Part shown: piece by piece, positions 47,818 to 56,004 of the stretch | How positions within the stretch are numbered: the stretch's first letter is position 1 | Layout of the letters: the number at the start of each line of letters is the position of its first letter | Assembly: GCA_017445245.1 (NCBI GenBank) | Contig: JAFSUM010000014.1 | Span: 1 to 64,000 of the forward strand | DNA length: 64,000 nt | From: Bacilli bacterium | Lineage (GTDB): Bacteria > Bacillota_I > Bacilli_A > RFN20 > CAG-826 | Direction: 5' to 3' | The notes under the pieces: model-generated | Seen by the model: only the letters and a program-made list of their open reading frames with translations | What the model was told of the DNA's origin: nothing | Database searches by the model: none | Program-made: the position numbers and the translations under genes

Positions 47818-48798
47818 ATGTTATTGGGCGTTAGGCAAAGCAAGGACGAAGGCGAAGGCCTTTTTCCCGTCTACGTCCCCTCCCATTTGACCTGCCTCGT
47901 CGGGCCTAGCGTTTATGCCGCCTTACGCGGCGAACCCGTCGAAGGTTTTATTGGGGAACCGGATTTCGTACCCCTATTTGAAATCGTTGAAACCGCAGGC
48001 AAAGACCCCGTTCCCGAAATCCGCCTTGCCCTCAAGGAAAACGGTTCGGTCTGCTTGAGGCTTCTTGATAAGAATCCCGCCTTGGCAACCCGCATCGCCG
48101 CAACTTTCCCCGACGAATCCATCTATATCCTCGACGAGGACATCCCCGCCTTTTCTTCGCGCCTAACCTCCGAACCCGAAGCGTTTGGCAAAAGTGAAAA
48201 AGAATGCTTCGACGATTTCGTCGCCGACGTAACGGGATACCGGAAACAAAAGAAGGAAGCACCCCGAAAACACGCCTATCAATCGCATTATGGCGAGAAG
48301 GTTTCTCCGCCGAAAATCGTGCAAAAACCGAAGCAAATCGAAAAGAAACCTCGTCCAGAACCCGTTATTACGAAAGCGTTGATCGTATCGACATTGAAAC
48401 GCGATGCATTGAATTTCCTCTTCGGAATCATCTTCGTCGTTTTGACCTTCCTGACCACGACGGGTTACTTCTTCCTCGGGGCGGATTCGAGCGCTTTCTT
48501 CGGCGTCATCTGCGTGATCATGGCCGTCGTATTCCCCATTCTCTCTTGCGTTCCGATCGGCTTCCTCTATATCGATAACGACCGACGCCTTCGCCCTTTA
48601 TCCCTTACGTTGTTATTCTGGTTTGCCGCGTTTGGCTTTATTGTTCTCATGCTAAGTTTCATCGTCCTCGGCCTAGGTAACGGGAATGGTTGGGACCACC
48701 CCAAGGTCCTCCTCCATTTCTTCCTGAACCTATCCCCGCTCGTCTATGGGGTCATTCGTATCGCCATCGACCCCTTGTTACGCAAACAATCCAAGTAA
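47818..48798 (+). CDS. Membrane protein with soluble N-terminal region, unknown function
   Basis: A 326-residue protein I do not recognise. Residues 1-125 are soluble and mixed alpha/beta (LFPVYVPSHLTCLVGPSVYAALRGEPVEGFIGEPDFVPLFE). Residues 135-180 form a basic, Pro/Lys-rich linker (KKEAPRKHAYQSHYG, KQIEKKPRPEP). Residues 198-320 contain four helices (LNFLFGIIFVVLTFLTTTGYFFL; FFGVICVIMAVVFPILSCVPIGFLYI; LTLLFWFAAFGFIVLMLSFIVLGLG; LLHFFLNLSPLVYGVIRIAI). Divergent from the response regulator, so it may be under its control. I start at the ATG; TTG codons 6 and 9 bases earlier are possible. The basic linker suggests a cytoplasmic N-terminal part. Confidence 0.75.
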   Translation: MLLGVRQSKDEGEGLFPVYVPSHLTCLVGPSVYAALRGEPVEGFIGEPDFVPLFEIVETAGKDPVPEIRLALKENGSVCLRLLDKNPALATRIAATFPDESIYILDEDIPAFSSRLTSEPEAFGKSEKECFDDFVADVTGYRKQKKEAPRKHAYQSHYGEKVSPPKIVQKPKQIEKKPRPEPVITKALIVSTLKRDALNFLFGIIFVVLTFLTTTGYFFLGADSSAFFGVICVIMAVVFPILSCVPIGFLYIDNDRRLRPLSLTLLFWFAAFGFIVLMLSFIVLGLGNGNGWDHPKVLLHFFLNLSPLVYGVIRIAIDPLLRKQSK

Positions 48799-48801
48799 CC
48801 G

Positions 48802-48844
48802 CCTTACAAATATCATTTTGGCAATTGATTTTGTAAGGGCTTAC
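48802..48844 (+). promoter_or_regulatory. Repeated CTTAC/GTAAG half-sites before the nucleoside kinase gene
   Basis: CCTTACAA (48802-48809) is mirrored by TTGTAAGG (48831-48838), and GTAAG-GG-CTTAC (48833-48844) forms a second palindrome sharing the middle arm. These three half-sites lie between the membrane-protein stop and the SD of the next gene, overlapping TTGGCA and TTACAT boxes. They look like an operator; a long-loop hairpin at the end of the upstream transcript is the alternative. Confidence 0.4.
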
Positions 48845-48879
48845 ATAGTATCCTTATCCACTTGCTTAGGAGGAGACCC

Positions 48880-50529
48880 ATGCAATTTACCGTCCGTATC
48901 AACAACAAAGAAATCACCTTGAACAAAAAGACCGCGATCCTCGACCTCATCCGCGACGAAGATCCCAACAAAGAAGCCGTCGCCGCCAGGGTCAATAATC
49001 GCGTCCGCGAACTCACCTATGAGCTTTCGCGCGACTGCGAAGTCAATCTGCTCACCGTCCGCGATCCCGACGCCATCAAAGTCTACGAAGCTTCTCTTCG
49101 TTATGTCGTCGCGATGGCCTTTGCCCGTTGCTATCCCGATCTTCGTCTGCGTTTCGCCTATAACGTTTCCCGCTCCATCTCCATCAACCTCCTCGGCGGG
49201 AAGGCGATCGCCACGACGGCGATGTTACTCAAAGTCACCCACGAAATCGACCGCATCATCGCCGACGATATTCCCTTAATCCGCGGCAAAGTCACGTTAA
49301 AAGAAGCCGAAAAGATCTATGACGAATGCCATTTCGAAGACAAAAAGGCCATTCTCGAATATCGTCCCGAAAACCTCTGCCACATCTATACGTGCGCGGA
49401 ATACAAAAACTATATGTATTCGCATATGGTACCTTCCACTGGCTACCTCCACGATTACAAGCTTCGCCTCTATGCCCCGGGCTTCATGCTCCAATATCCG
49501 CGCGCTGAATTCGGTGGCAAAATCCCGCCTTTCCAGGATGACCCGACCTTCAACCGCACTCTGAAGGAGAGCCATGACTGGGCCAAAATCATCGGCAGCG
49601 ACACGATCGCCGGCATCAACAACGAAATCAAATCGCGCGGCGACATCGAATTCATCAATCTATGCGAAGCACGCCATAACCGCATGCTCTGCGAACTCGG
49701 TCAGCTCATCGAAGACGATATTGACGACATCTCCCTTATCTGCGTCGCCGGACCTTCTTCCTCTGGCAAAACGACTTTCGCCAACCGTCTTCGCATCGAG
49801 TTGCTTTCCCGTGGCATTCGCCCGATCCGTATATCTCTAGACGACTATTACCTCCCCAAGAGCCAGGCCCCTCTCGACGAAAACGGCAAACCTGACCTCG
49901 AACACATCGAAGCCCTTGATATCGGCCTCTTCAACCAGAACATGCTCGACCTCATCAACGGCGAGACCATCACCTTGCCGCGCTTTGACTTCCAAACTGG
50001 CAAGCGCGTTCCCGGACGCACGATTCACGTCGGCAAAAACGAACCGATCATCATCGAAGGCATCCACGCCCTCAACGACCGCATGACCATCGATATCCCG
50101 AAGTCCGCGAAGTTCAAGATTTTCATCGCTCCCCAAGCCCAGATCAATCTCGACGACCATAACCCCGCTTCCCTCACCGACTTGCGCTTGATCCGCCGCA
50201 TCGTCCGCGACTTCAAATTCCGTAACGCTTCCGCCGAAGAAACCCTCTCCATGTGGCCTAGCGTCCGCGCGGGCGAATTCCGCTGGATCTACGCCTGCCA
50301 GGAAGGCTCGGATTACGTCTATAACTCCGCCCTCTCCTACGAGTTGCCCGTCATGAAAAAGTACGCCATGCCGTTACTTAGAGCCATCGACGACGAGTCC
50401 CCCTACTTCCCCGTCGCCCAGCGCCTCATCCGCATGCTCAAATACTTCATCGACATGGATGACCAATGGGTTCCTAGCAACTCCTTAATGCGTGAATTCA
50501 TCGGCGGTTCCTGCTACGCAGACGTCTGA
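48880..50529 (+). CDS. TGS/ThrRS-like domain fused to uridine kinase-like nucleoside kinase
   Basis: A 549-residue fusion. Residues 1-60 resemble a TGS domain, 65-250 the second additional domain of threonyl-tRNA synthetase (an editing-like fold, but with HEIDRIIADDIPL and YSHMVPSTGYL in place of the clear HxxxH). Residues 285-549 form a uridine-kinase-like P-loop domain with GPSSSGKTTF (291-300), SLDDYYLP and EGIHALND. The architecture is known in Bacillota and Thermotogota as a nucleoside kinase of uncertain substrate. AGGAGGAGA precedes the ATG; the frame extends 6 codons further without support. It ends at a strong hairpin terminator. Confidence 0.88.
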   Translation: MQFTVRINNKEITLNKKTAILDLIRDEDPNKEAVAARVNNRVRELTYELSRDCEVNLLTVRDPDAIKVYEASLRYVVAMAFARCYPDLRLRFAYNVSRSISINLLGGKAIATTAMLLKVTHEIDRIIADDIPLIRGKVTLKEAEKIYDECHFEDKKAILEYRPENLCHIYTCAEYKNYMYSHMVPSTGYLHDYKLRLYAPGFMLQYPRAEFGGKIPPFQDDPTFNRTLKESHDWAKIIGSDTIAGINNEIKSRGDIEFINLCEARHNRMLCELGQLIEDDIDDISLICVAGPSSSGKTTFANRLRIELLSRGIRPIRISLDDYYLPKSQAPLDENGKPDLEHIEALDIGLFNQNMLDLINGETITLPRFDFQTGKRVPGRTIHVGKNEPIIIEGIHALNDRMTIDIPKSAKFKIFIAPQAQINLDDHNPASLTDLRLIRRIVRDFKFRNASAEETLSMWPSVRAGEFRWIYACQEGSDYVYNSALSYELPVMKKYAMPLLRAIDDESPYFPVAQRLIRMLKYFIDMDDQWVPSNSLMREFIGGSCYADV

Positions 50530-50546
50530 TTTGCCATCGCCCAAAA

Positions 50547-50579
50547 GAAAAGGCATCGCGTGAAGTGCGATGCCTTTTC
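50547..50579. terminator. Bidirectional terminator
   Basis: A 13-bp stem (50547-50559 with 50567-50579, 7-base loop) flanked by A and T runs. It serves the nucleoside kinase gene (plus) and the convergent DUF5677 gene (minus). Confidence 0.85.
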
Positions 50580-50588
50580 AGTTTCCCT

Positions 50589-51719
50589 TTAGACGTTCTC
50601 TTCCGCTTTCGCCTGGGGACGCTGGGCGGCGGTTAGACGGGAGAAGGAATTCTGGATTTGCTTATACGCGGCGATGATTTCCCAGTAATAAAGCTGGCGC
50701 ATCCGTACGTAATGCTGTTTTTCGTCTTCTTGAATCGTCGACATATAAATCGAGGTGAAAATCTTTTCCAGACGGAAGAATGATTCATAAAGATTTAGCA
50801 AGACGACATGGAAGATATAGTCTTTGCGAGAGTAGATGAGCAAGGGGCTGCTATGGGCGATTTCGGAAGACATCTCGTAGACTTTCGAATAGTTGGATAA
50901 AGCGGCCATCTTCTCCACACCATCGCGGAAATTGAGTTTGATTTCTTCGCCTTCTGGAACAGGCAAAGCGTAGAGCCAGCCATACTCGATAAAGCGTTTC
51001 ATGTCCTTCGACTTGAGATCATGTTCTCTCATTTCGGCCTTGATATCGACGAAGACGGCATCGGTCGCCTCTTTGGATTCGAGACCCCCACGGAAAGCCG
51101 CGGCATATTTCATATGGCGAAGATAAGCTTCAATCGCCGGCTGTCCGAACTTGACGAGCACGGAGAGGATGCATTCGTTTTCGTGAAGGGTACGCCAGGT
51201 CGCAAAAGCCTCGGTTTCAAAACCACCTTCAAGTAAGGAAGCCACGCACTTGGCCATCTGGAAACCCTTGGTCATGACATCGACGACAAGGGTTTGGGTC
51301 GGATCGTTTTTCTTATAACGCGAGAGCATGCCGAGGATGAAATTCAAATAGAGATCAATCGTCGACATGTATGGGGAGAAACGCGAGGTCAATTTGCCCA
51401 TCCGATAGGCCAGATGCTCGTTCGTGCAATATTTGTCTAGCGCGACCGAGGCGAGGAAACTGATGTAGTTCTCGTCTAGGGCCAACTCTTCCTGTTTCTT
51501 ATCCGAATGGGAAGAGAGATAGAAGATATGCTCATTGACCAAATAAAGGGCCAAGGAAATCGGGTTTACCGCAAAAGCGAGGGGTTTTCCGTTATTAATA
51601 GGCAATGATTTCGCCCCTTCGTAAGCCAGGCTGTACGCTTCGAAAAGAAGGTTCCGGTCCAAAGACTCGGGAACCCCTAGGGTCGAAAGAAATTTCTGGA
51701 AAGCCTCTTTGTTGTCCAT
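50589..51719 (-). CDS. DUF5677-type protein
   Basis: A 376-residue, mostly helical soluble protein. The central part fits DUF5677: QMAKCVASLLEGGFETEAFATWRTLHENECILSVLVKFGQPAIEAYLRHMKYAA, followed by YEMSSEIAHSSPLLI with the conserved His-Ser. The family function is not established; some members adjoin defence or stress genes, but no such neighbour is seen here. No SD; TAAGAT ends 7 nt before the ATG. It stands alone and faces the nucleoside kinase gene. Confidence 0.75.
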   Translation of the reverse strand: MDNKEAFQKFLSTLGVPESLDRNLLFEAYSLAYEGAKSLPINNGKPLAFAVNPISLALYLVNEHIFYLSSHSDKKQEELALDENYISFLASVALDKYCTNEHLAYRMGKLTSRFSPYMSTIDLYLNFILGMLSRYKKNDPTQTLVVDVMTKGFQMAKCVASLLEGGFETEAFATWRTLHENECILSVLVKFGQPAIEAYLRHMKYAAAFRGGLESKEATDAVFVDIKAEMREHDLKSKDMKRFIEYGWLYALPVPEGEEIKLNFRDGVEKMAALSNYSKVYEMSSEIAHSSPLLIYSRKDYIFHVVLLNLYESFFRLEKIFTSIYMSTIQEDEKQHYVRMRQLYYWEIIAAYKQIQNSFSRLTAAQRPQAKAEENV

Positions 51720-51732
51720 CGATAGAATCTTA
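51720..51732 (-). promoter_or_regulatory. -10 box at the DUF5677 start (leaderless)
   Basis: TAAGAT (51732 to 51727) ends 7 nt before the ATG, without an SD. Confidence 0.5.
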
Positions 51733-51752
51733 CTATAGCAATCTTGTCTTTC

Positions 51753-52550
51753 CTAGGTGTTCGCGTCCACCCGCGCTAGAAGGCGAGGCGAAAGGATGAG
51801 GTAACGCGTTTCGACGCCTAGACGGCGCTTTGCCTCCAAAGTAGTCGGCACACGAATGGCTTTGGCAAGTTCGTCGGAAAATGGGTTCTCGGGCAAGGGG
51901 AAAATCTCCTCCATCGACCCATAGAGGAGGAAGGACCCCTCGCTAGGCGCGTAGGGCTCTTCTAGCCTTGGGAAATCACATAGAGACTCAGGCAGTGTCG
52001 CTCCTTTCGGCGCGGACACATAGACCGGTTTTTTGACCTCCATAACTAGAGACAAGGCCTCGGCCAAGGATATGGGAGACAATGTCTCGTCCCGTAAGAT
52101 ATCCGAACCGAAATCGTAATTCACGCAGATGTTTGGAAGGTCTTGAAGCGCTTCGGCGATCGCCTTGCCATCGTAATATCCGCGCACAATGATCTTGCGG
52201 CCCTTGAAATAGACAAAAGGGTCCGCGTTAACCTGCAATACCCCTGCTCGTTCTAAGACGTCACGCAAAAGGAAATAAGGCTCTAAAACCTCGTTTTTCT
52301 CCGCATATCGAAGTCTTTTTATGATTACAATGGCGTTTTGAACTTCAGTTTCTTTCAGGCCATGTTCTTGAAGAATCCTAGATGCTTCCGGCGCGACTTC
52401 ATATTGAAACAAAGCTTCGACCGCGGCGATATCGAGCACGTCAAAAACCTCTTCCGGATGGGCTTTTCGATACGCCTCGAAATACGCCTGCTGGGCTTTT
52501 GGGGCGATAAGAATGGCATCCTCGTAATGATGACTAGGAATGGGATTCAT
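51753..52550 (-). CDS. Unknown soluble protein downstream of glpK
   Basis: Not recognised; 265 residues, no signal peptide or membrane helix. It is acidic to neutral, with alternating helix and strand: MNPIPSHHYEDAILIAPKAQQAYFEAYRKAHPEEVFDVLDIAAVEALFQYEV, a basic VIIKRLRYAEKNEVLEPYFLLRDVL, and VYFKGRKIIVRGYYDGKAIAEALQDLPNICVNYDF. The opening (a short strand, then a helix and a FDVLDI-type strand) recalls the N-terminus of a P-loop ATPase or AddB/RexB-like protein, but without a Walker motif; I do not press this. It begins 2 bases after the glpK stop, so it is translated from the same transcript. Confidence 0.6.
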   Translation of the reverse strand: MNPIPSHHYEDAILIAPKAQQAYFEAYRKAHPEEVFDVLDIAAVEALFQYEVAPEASRILQEHGLKETEVQNAIVIIKRLRYAEKNEVLEPYFLLRDVLERAGVLQVNADPFVYFKGRKIIVRGYYDGKAIAEALQDLPNICVNYDFGSDILRDETLSPISLAEALSLVMEVKKPVYVSAPKGATLPESLCDFPRLEEPYAPSEGSFLLYGSMEEIFPLPENPFSDELAKAIRVPTTLEAKRRLGVETRYLILSPRLLARVDANT

Positions 52551-52552
52551 GT

Positions 52553-54037
52553 TTAGCGTTTCGGCTTGAAGGCGCGAGCCGCCATAACCGCGGATAACCA
52601 GCCTTCGTAATGGGCGTCAACGTCTTCTTTGCTCATCTTTGGCTCGTAGGCTTTTTGGATGGCGTGACGCTTGAGGATTTCTTCTTTATCCTTCCAGAAC
52701 CCGACGCCTAGACCCGCAAAATACCCTGCGCCTAGGGCGGTGGTTTCTAGACATCCTGGCAAAGCGACCTCACATTGGAGAATGTCGGCTTGGAATTGCA
52801 TGAGCAAGGCATTGGCCGAAGCCCCGCCGTCAACGCGGAGAGATTTAAGTTCCAGCCCCGCTTCTTTTTTCATCACTTCGATGACGTCTTTCGACTGGTA
52901 AGCAATGGATTCTAACCCAGCGCGAGAAATATGGTGACGGGAAGCGCCGCGCGTAAGTCCGAAGATGGCCCCGCGCACCTCATCGTCCCACCAAGGGGTA
53001 CCAAGTCCGACGAAAGCGGGGACGAAATAGACACCCGCGGTGTCATGGACTTTCGAGCAATAATATTCCGAATCGGAAGAATCCTCGAACCAACGCGTTT
53101 GATCGCGTAGCCACTGGACGATCGCCCCGCCGATAAAGACGGAGCCTTCTAAGGCATAGGTCGTCACCCCGTTTTCGCGCCAGGCGACGGTCGTAAGAAG
53201 GCCCGACTTGGAAAGGATCGGTTCGTGACCGATGTTCATGAGCATGAAGCAACCGGTTCCATACGTGTTCTTTGATTCGCCTTTTTCGAAGCAGCACTGC
53301 CCATATAAGGCCGCCTGCTGGTCACCCGCAACCCCACGAATCGGGACGTTGCCGCTAAAGAAGGTGGCGATACCATAATCGTCGGTATTGTCTTTCACCT
53401 CGGGAAGCATGCAACGCGGAATGTTCCAAATTCGCAGCAATTCGGGGTCATAATCCATCGTGAAGATGTTAAATAGCATCGTGCGCGAAGCGTTGCTGAC
53501 GTCGGTCGCGTGGACCGCGCGTTTGGTGAGTTTGTAAATCAGCCAAGAGTCGATGGTACCAAAGAGCAATTCCCCGTTTTCGGCCCTTTGCTGGCCGTTC
53601 TCGATATGGTCGAGGATATAACGAATTTTAGAAGCGGAGAAATACGGGTTCATCCTTAAACCGGTACGGGAATGAATGAAATCCGTTTTGTCTTGGCGTT
53701 CGTCGCAAAGCTTCTGCGTCTGCTTGGATTGCCATACGATGGCGTTGCAAACGGCTTTCCCCGTCGCCTTGTCCCAGACGACCGCCGTTTCGCGTTGGTT
53801 GGTAATGCCGATCGCCGCTACGTCATCCATCGAAGCGCCCGAGATGACGAGTAACTCGTTGATGACGTCGATGACGGAAATCCAGATACGGTCCGCTTCC
53901 ACTTCGACCCAGCCAGGTTCGGGGAAAAGGCAAGTCACGGGGCGTTGGGCTTTATAGAGGGCCCGCCCTTCCTTGTCGATGAAAATGGCACGCGTCGACG
54001 TCGTGCCTTGGTCAATAGCCAAGATGTAATTCTTCAT
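52553..54037 (-). CDS. glpK: Glycerol kinase
   Basis: Phosphorylates glycerol to glycerol 3-phosphate, feeding lipid synthesis or glycolysis. The 494 residues show YILAIDQGTTSTRAIFIDKEGR (phosphate-1 motif), GITNQRETAVVWDKATGK, NPYFSASKIRYIL, GVAGDQQAALYGQCCFEKGESKNTYGTGCFMLMN and RVDGGASANALLMQFQADIL. No glycerol facilitator or G3P oxidase gene adjoins it. I start at MKNYILAIDQ; the ATG 4 codons earlier overlaps the TATAAT box (54053 to 54048) and would fall before any transcript start. Confidence 0.96.
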   Translation of the reverse strand: MKNYILAIDQGTTSTRAIFIDKEGRALYKAQRPVTCLFPEPGWVEVEADRIWISVIDVINELLVISGASMDDVAAIGITNQRETAVVWDKATGKAVCNAIVWQSKQTQKLCDERQDKTDFIHSRTGLRMNPYFSASKIRYILDHIENGQQRAENGELLFGTIDSWLIYKLTKRAVHATDVSNASRTMLFNIFTMDYDPELLRIWNIPRCMLPEVKDNTDDYGIATFFSGNVPIRGVAGDQQAALYGQCCFEKGESKNTYGTGCFMLMNIGHEPILSKSGLLTTVAWRENGVTTYALEGSVFIGGAIVQWLRDQTRWFEDSSDSEYYCSKVHDTAGVYFVPAFVGLGTPWWDDEVRGAIFGLTRGASRHHISRAGLESIAYQSKDVIEVMKKEAGLELKSLRVDGGASANALLMQFQADILQCEVALPGCLETTALGAGYFAGLGVGFWKDKEEILKRHAIQKAYEPKMSKEDVDAHYEGWLSAVMAARAFKPKR

Positions 54038-54053
54038 AGGTACTTCCATTATA
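54038..54053 (-). promoter_or_regulatory. -10 box close to the glpK start
   Basis: TATAAT (54053 to 54048) ends 10 nt before the glpK ATG. GGAAG within those 10 bases could act as a weak SD, so the case is ambiguous. Confidence 0.45.
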
Positions 54054-54091
54054 GTGAATCAACGTCCCGTTGGCCTTACTTTTTTTCAAAG

Positions 54092-54114
54092 AAAAAGGGC
54101 CGCCGAAGCAGCCC
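54092..54114 (-). terminator. Terminator after the M24 peptidase gene
   Basis: On the minus strand GGGCTGC-TTCG-GCGGCCC (54114 to 54097), a 7-bp stem with a UUCG tetraloop, is followed by TTTTTC. Confidence 0.9.
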
Positions 54115-54124
54115 GTGAGTTCGC

Positions 54125-55402
54125 TTAATGCTGACGGTACTTGTAGAAGGACTCGATATCGACGATTTCCTTCATGATGTCTTTCGTCAGGACTTCGCAT
54201 CCGTTTTGGGTGATGAGGAGGTCATCCTCGATGCGCACGCCGATGCCAAGTTCCTTGAAATAGAGGCCGGGTTCGTTGGAGATGACGTTGCCAGGGACCA
54301 GAGGTTTGGAACGTTTGGGATCGCCAGGATCATGCGTGTCCAAACCGATATGATGGGAGACGCCATGGAAATAGTATTCCTTGATCTCTTCTTTGGTCTT
54401 GATGAGCTTCTTGTCGAGACATTCAGAGGCGAGATATTCGATCGTGAAGTCCTGCAGTTCCTTGATGGTTCTGCCAGGACGGGCAAAGGCAGCGACGGCT
54501 TTGTTCGCTCCTAAGACAATGGTGTAGATGGTCTTTTGCAAATCGGAGAAGACGCCATCTGCAGGTACGGTGCGAGACACGTCGGCGCAGTAATAACCAT
54601 GACGAGATCCCAAATCCATCAAGACGAGGTCACCCGCTTTGATGCGATCGGTCGGCGTCGGGTAATGGAGGCAAGTCGTATGGACACCGGAAGCCAAAAT
54701 CGTCGGGAAGGCGGTTCCTTGATAACCGGAGTTATCGTTGATGACGCGATGGAATTCATTAGCCACTTCGTATTCATAAGCGCCCGGTTGGATCTTCGCC
54801 ATGGCGGAAGCGATGCCGATTTTCGTCACTTCGATCGCCGCGCGGAGTTCGGCGATTTCATTGGGGGATTTGACTTGGCGCAGCTCGACGATCATCTCGT
54901 AGGCGTTATAGATTTCTAGGGTCGGCGAGAGGGCGAGAAGATTCTTGCGGTAATCTTCCATATACATTCCCTGCGCGATCTTATGTTCTTCTTCCATATC
55001 GAGATAGACGCGACGGATCGGCGAGAAGTCGGAGAAATTGCCCGATAACGTGCTCTCGACGCGAGAAGCCAAAGCGGTATTAAGGACGACGTTACGGATT
55101 CCCGAAATAACCGCGGCCTCCTCCAAAGTCAATTTCTTGCCGTACCATTTTTCCTTGACCGGGTCAAAAGGCGAAACCAGCAAATACTCCCGTTCCTCGC
55201 CATCGGCTTTGATGAGAACGAGGACGGAATCTTCCTGGTCGATGCCCGTCAGATAAAAGAAATTACGGTTGACTTCAAAGGGATAGAACTCGTCGGCGGA
55301 GCAGGTCTTCGCCACGCCGGCGAAGAGGATGGCCATCGACCCTTCCTGCATTTTGGAAAGGAACGAGGCGCGGCGGTTTTGATATTCGGAAGCAGGAATC
55401 AT
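54125..55402 (-). CDS. pepP: Xaa-Pro aminopeptidase-like M24 peptidase
   Basis: A 425-residue metallopeptidase of the pita-bread fold, which removes N-terminal residues before proline. The AMP-N-type N-domain (EYQNRRASFLSKMQEGSMAILFAG, FYPFEVNRNFFYLTGIDQEDSVLVL) precedes the catalytic domain with metal ligands in LVLMDLGSRHGYYCADVSRTVP (two Asp), FHGVSHHIGLDTHDPGD (His), ISNEPGLYF (Glu) and VRIEDDLLIT (Glu). GAGGAG lies 9 nt before the ATG. It overlaps yigZ by 4 bases and is the last gene of the giant-protein operon. Confidence 0.93.
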   Translation of the reverse strand: MIPASEYQNRRASFLSKMQEGSMAILFAGVAKTCSADEFYPFEVNRNFFYLTGIDQEDSVLVLIKADGEEREYLLVSPFDPVKEKWYGKKLTLEEAAVISGIRNVVLNTALASRVESTLSGNFSDFSPIRRVYLDMEEEHKIAQGMYMEDYRKNLLALSPTLEIYNAYEMIVELRQVKSPNEIAELRAAIEVTKIGIASAMAKIQPGAYEYEVANEFHRVINDNSGYQGTAFPTILASGVHTTCLHYPTPTDRIKAGDLVLMDLGSRHGYYCADVSRTVPADGVFSDLQKTIYTIVLGANKAVAAFARPGRTIKELQDFTIEYLASECLDKKLIKTKEEIKEYYFHGVSHHIGLDTHDPGDPKRSKPLVPGNVISNEPGLYFKELGIGVRIEDDLLITQNGCEVLTKDIMKEIVDIESFYKYRQH

Positions 55403-56004
55403 AATGAGATCTCCTCGATGAATGTTTCGCGTTGGGGTTTGGGCAATACGAGGTCGAACAGACCGACCTTTTCGCCCAGCCCATCTAGTCTATCACTACT
55501 ATATAATTTCAGTTGAACTTTTATGTCAAAAACGACGTCAACTATAGAAAACGAAAGTCGATTTGCATATTTTTTCAAGGCTTCATAAGCGGAATAGTCT
55601 ACTTCGAGCGCGTAGACGAAGCGTTCCTTTGCCTCCCCTAGCCGCGCATTCTCAATCGCTTTAGTCGCAGCGGAAAGAAAGGCTCTGCGAAGGCGGGGGA
55701 TACCTAGTTTCGTCCCACCGAAATAACGGGCGACGACGAGCATTCCGTCGATGTCTTTTTCCTTAAGCAAAGAGGCTAAAGGCACCCCTGCGCTGCCACC
55801 GGGTTCGCCATCGTCGCTAGACTTATTCACGCCTGATAGGCAGAAAGCATAAGGATAATGATCCGCCTTGGGGTGCTCTTTTTTGAATCGCTCATAGATT
55901 TCCTTTGCCTCTTCCGCTTCGGAAAGAGGAAAAAGCCCGGCGATAAAATCGGAGGCCAGGACTTTTTCTTCCCCTAAGCTTGTGGACAAAGGGATTTTAG
56001 GCAT
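55399..56004 (-). CDS. yigZ: YigZ/IMPACT-family protein
   Basis: A 201-residue protein with the IMPACT signature KSSDDGEPGGSAGVPLASLL and VARYFGGTKLGIPRLRRAF, followed by a small C-terminal alpha/beta domain (RFVYALEVDYSAYEALKKYANR). Eukaryotic IMPACT modulates translation stress signalling; bacterial members bind ribosomes or RNA, but their role is not settled. Its ATG overlaps the stop of the giant gene by 8 bases (ATGCCTAA), so translation is coupled. Confidence 0.92.
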   Translation of the reverse strand: MPKIPLSTSLGEEKVLASDFIAGLFPLSEAEEAKEIYERFKKEHPKADHYPYAFCLSGVNKSSDDGEPGGSAGVPLASLLKEKDIDGMLVVARYFGGTKLGIPRLRRAFLSAATKAIENARLGEAKERFVYALEVDYSAYEALKKYANRLSFSIVDVVFDIKVQLKLYSSDRLDGLGEKVGLFDLVLPKPQRETFIEEISL

